A stretch of DNA of 8,282 bases from Bacteroides sp. Its GTDB lineage: Bacteria; Bacteroidota; Bacteroidia; Bacteroidales; Bacteroidaceae. The notes below the pieces were generated by a model. The model was not told the DNA's origin. It ran no database searches and saw only the letters and a list, made by a program, of their open reading frames with translations. Position numbers and translations under genes: made by a program. Below are positions 7,101 to 8,282 of this stretch, piece by piece. Numbering within the stretch: the first letter of the stretch is position 1; each line of letters starts with the position of its first letter. The stretch covers positions 1 to 8,282 of the forward strand of contig DXOJ01000575.1 in the NCBI GenBank assembly GCA_019412865.1. Direction: 5' to 3'.

Positions 7101-8077
7101 CCTTCACGTTTACTTCCCGCCCATATATTTCCGGCAGAGTCGCTATGCAGGCAGAGTATTGTATTTGTGGGAAGGGAATGATTATCTCCGGAGATATGTT
7201 CGAGTACGGTAATATTGCCGGTTGTGGGATCGAGGATATTGATACCTCCCCCGTCTGTTCCCATCCATATTTTTTGTTTGAATTCGGTCATGCACAATAC
7301 GATGTCACTGCTCAAACGGGAGTTTTGAGTGGTATAGCTGGCTATCAATTTTCCCTGGGCGGAGAAACACTTGACGCCATTGTTGTAGGTTGACAGCCAT
7401 ATTCTTTGTTGGGAGTCTATGATGATTCCTACGTTGTCGTTCCCGTATTGGAAAGGAAATGGGGTTATCTCGAAATTCTTGAGGTTCATTTGCAGTATTC
7501 CCTGTTGCCAGCTTAGACACAATATGGTATCGGGTTTCCACATTTGTATGGATCGTATAATGAACGGCTCGTCGGTCTTGAATTCCCGTATGAGAGAAAT
7601 CGTGTTGGTGGCATAAGAATATTTATATATCTTGTTGATCCCTCCGAACAGAAGCCCGTCTGCTATTTTGCAGATCGATTTGGCAATGATGGGCTGATTA
7701 TTTAGTTTGGGGATAAAGAAGTTGTCGTGAATAAGAGAATAACGGGCGATTCCTGTGGTGGTCAGTATCCAGGTTGTCTGCTGATTATCTTCAATAATTT
7801 GCAGGATACTGTCGTTAGGCAGGGAATTTTCATTATCAGGTTGTGCGGTGTACTTTTTGAGTTCCGTTCCATCAAATCTGATTAGTCCTGTCGGAGTACC
7901 GATCCAGATGAATCCCTTTTGTTCGGTATAGATACAGCTGATGATAGACGGCATTCCGTTTTGGGAACCAATCAGTTTAAAGTCGTAATGGTTACCTATA
8001 CTTATTGCTGGAAATGTGCCTACGATAAGAAAAGCCAGTAAGCAGAAAAAGTGTTTTATCCAAATACTTTTTTTCAT
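4142..8077 (-). CDS. hybrid two-component system (HTCS) sensor-regulator
   Basis: This 1311-residue one-protein regulator is expected to sense a glycan fragment in the periplasm and activate carbohydrate-use genes. In order: N-terminal signal anchor or signal peptide (about 1-27); a periplasmic double beta-propeller (about 30-645) with Reg_prop repeats such as GFIWIGTPTGLIRFDG, KIWMGTDGGGINIL and ELWIATDGGGINKF; a Y_Y_Y domain (about 675-748); a membrane segment (about 754-777); HisKA with the phospho-acceptor H808 in ISHELRTPLT; HATPase with N-box TNLLTNALKH (920-929), DQGEGM (953-958) and GGSGVGL (978-984); a receiver domain with D1062, D1063, phospho-acceptor D1106, T1136 and K1158; and an AraC-type DNA-binding domain (about 1208-1303) ending in the FSTAFKQYTGLTPTQYK signature. 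All kinase and receiver key residues are present, so it should be functional. Length is usual for the family. The ligand cannot be read from sequence; no SusC/SusD pair is in the window. Confidence 0.96.
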   Translation of the reverse strand: MKKSIWIKHFFCLLAFLIVGTFPAISIGNHYDFKLIGSQNGMPSIISCIYTEQKGFIWIGTPTGLIRFDGTELKKYTAQPDNENSLPNDSILQIIEDNQQTTWILTTTGIARYSLIHDNFFIPKLNNQPIIAKSICKIADGLLFGGINKIYKYSYATNTISLIREFKTDEPFIIRSIQMWKPDTILCLSWQQGILQMNLKNFEITPFPFQYGNDNVGIIIDSQQRIWLSTYNNGVKCFSAQGKLIASYTTQNSRLSSDIVLCMTEFKQKIWMGTDGGGINILDPTTGNITVLEHISGDNHSLPTNTILCLHSDSAGNIWAGSKREGVINIREVSMRTYTNVVLGHNKGLSQSTVLQLYQEPASEELWIATDGGGINKFIPSTETFVHYPDTWGDKMVSITGFTPNELLVSAFSKGIFIFDKKTGKKRPFAIMSPSLEHHIRYSGQPINLYRDTPNSILILSSPPYRYHTSTRQLTPVPCAKEVKIKGLLSSIGYDSTAIYLNDPYNIYRLDRKKDTVEIFASAPQGFFNAVSRDDKGVFWIAGTRGLYTYHPDTRKFERIPTTLFNEVNTVLCDNKGKVWIGAEQKLFIWLTDTKRFVWFGEADGISPNEYLAEPRLISPKGNIYMGGVKGLLCINADTQIEKSSDSPEIRLAELTINGENRMYQLNQDKISIPWNSKNIKIRVMTYGADILRLKVYHFQMGDLKTEGYNPELMIPSLAPGSYPIMVSCNTQEGNETTPQFLFTLNVLPPWYRSWWFVSLCIIACIGIVVQIVFVLLRRKENKMKWMMKEHEQNVYEEKVRFLINISHELRTPLTLIYAPLSRILKTLPSTDAIYPPLKNIHKQAQRMKDLINMVLDVRKMEVGETKLKLQAYPFNSWIKEIGADFTDEGAAQEVQIDYQLDDSIKEVVFDKGMCTIVVTNLLTNALKHSPKNTTVTIRTSKNDSYVRVSVLDQGEGMQEEDMEKVFIRFYQGKQEIGGSGVGLSYAKMLVELHKGKIGAMNNEAGGATFFFDLPLGLESGEVICQPKPYINELITPDVDHEINAPETLDFSTQNYTVLLVDDNHNLTDFLSKELKSLFKAIYIAHDGREAFEIAQKQVPDIIVSDVMMPVMNGYELCKAVKENIGISHIPVILLTARNDEQSRLYGYKIGADAYLGKPFEIDTLVKIIQNRLYNREQTKEHYQHIGNFPQPLESTFSQADETFLLKFNKLISENISNPSLDIPFICREIGMSKTSLYNKLKAITDMGANDYINKFRLEQAITLIKTTDLTFTEISDQIGFTTLRYFSTAFKQYTGLTPTQYKNECRSENK

Positions 8078-8109
8078 CAGTCAAGATTATTAAGGGGAGA
8101 TTAGTGAAA

Positions 8110-8139
8110 CAAAAGTATGATTAATTCCGCTAAAACAAA
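8110..8139 (-). promoter_or_regulatory. probable promoter of the HTCS gene
   Basis: Read on the - strand, TTTG (8136-8139) and TACTTTTG (8110-8117) match the Bacteroides -33 and -7 elements with an 18-base spacer, close to the usual distance. Transcription would start near 8100-8105, leaving a leader of about 25 bases to the ATG at 8075-8077. This is the best two-box promoter in the window. Confidence 0.65.
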
Positions 8140-8146
8140 AGAAATA

Positions 8147-8201
8147 TTTCCAAAAACCGCCACAAAGACGTTCAAAAACGGAATATGGATGTTTTTGGAA
8201 A
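8147..8201. repeat. 11-bp inverted repeat with an extra CAAAAAC copy upstream of the HTCS gene
   Basis: TTTCCAAAAAC at 8147-8157 and GTTTTTGGAAA at 8191-8201 are exact complements with a 33-base spacer. A third copy of the core, CAAAAAC at 8173-8179, lies in direct orientation 22 bases after the first, about two helical turns. The cluster begins just upstream of the HTCS -33 element. It is placed like an operator for self-regulation or for a divergent gene to the right. This function is inferred from symmetry and position only. Confidence 0.6.
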
Positions 8202-8206
8202 CATTT

Positions 8207-8228
8207 TGGCGATTTTATGAACTCGCCA
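8207..8228. repeat. small GC-rich inverted repeat
   Basis: TGGCGA at 8207-8212 and TCGCCA at 8223-8228 are exact complements around a 10-base spacer. The arms are GC-rich compared with the surroundings. It could be a half of a regulator site or a weak hairpin; no T tract follows on either strand. Confidence 0.35.
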
Positions 8229-8243
8229 TTCTGCCAATCAATC

Positions 8244-8251
8244 TATTTTTG
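8244..8251 (+). promoter_or_regulatory. possible outward -7 box toward a gene beyond the right edge
   Basis: TATTTTTG matches TAnnTTTG on the + strand and points away from the HTCS gene. A -33 TTTG at the usual distance is missing; the nearest, 8205-8208, is too far away. It would suit a divergent target operon of the HTCS, but the sequence ends 31 bases later. An ATG at 8264-8266 is open to the edge but is too close to the box and too short to call a gene. Confidence 0.3.
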
Positions 8252-8282
8252 TGGTGTATTTCAATGCCGGATAGTGTGGGCT

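Noticed and set aside
8215..8282. Short open - strand frames reaching the right edge (stops at 8215-8217 and 8238-8240)
   Set aside because: Each is only 14-21 codons and two frames are open at once, so a partial gene cannot be supported, though one cannot be excluded.

Overview
The window looks like chromosomal DNA of a gut Bacteroides or close relative (Bacteroidales). The evidence is a complete hybrid two-component system (HTCS) regulator of the Bacteroides type, a secreted multidomain GH20 hexosaminidase, start codons without clear Shine-Dalgarno sequences, and several upstream boxes matching the Bacteroides -7 consensus TAnnTTTG. The species cannot be fixed from the sequence alone.

Layout, left to right. 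Bases 1-38 may be the last codons of an unseen gene, followed by a near-perfect intrinsic terminator (59-98). A family 2 glycosyltransferase with C-terminal membrane segments follows on + (140-1129). It converges on a 671-residue GH20 beta-N-acetylhexosaminidase-like enzyme on - (1253-3268). The gap between them holds a 7-bp hairpin directly abutting a perfect 26-bp palindrome (1180-1205). The hexosaminidase diverges from radC (+, 3413-4108) across a 144-bp region with one good -7 box per direction and an 8-bp inverted repeat between them. radC converges, with only 33 bp between stop codons, on a 1311-residue HTCS gene (-, 4142-8077). The last 205 bases are the HTCS upstream region. They hold its probable promoter, repeated CAAAAAC/GTTTTTG motifs including an 11-bp inverted repeat, a smaller inverted repeat, and a possible outward-facing -7 box pointing off the right edge.

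How the genes fit together. The HTCS should sense a glycan fragment in the periplasm and switch on a carbohydrate-use operon. No SusC/SusD pair is visible, so its most likely target lies beyond the right edge, although regulation of the GH20 gene is possible. The GH20 enzyme probably removes or recognises terminal N-acetylhexosamine on host-type or other glycans, but its active-site surroundings differ from the usual family pattern. The glycosyltransferase and RadC look like independent genes unrelated to the glycan regulator.

All four large genes appear intact. I see no mobile element, CRISPR array, tRNA or rRNA. I found no clearly new system. The points most worth a second look are the 26-bp palindrome, the altered GH20 pocket and the repeat-rich region upstream of the HTCS.
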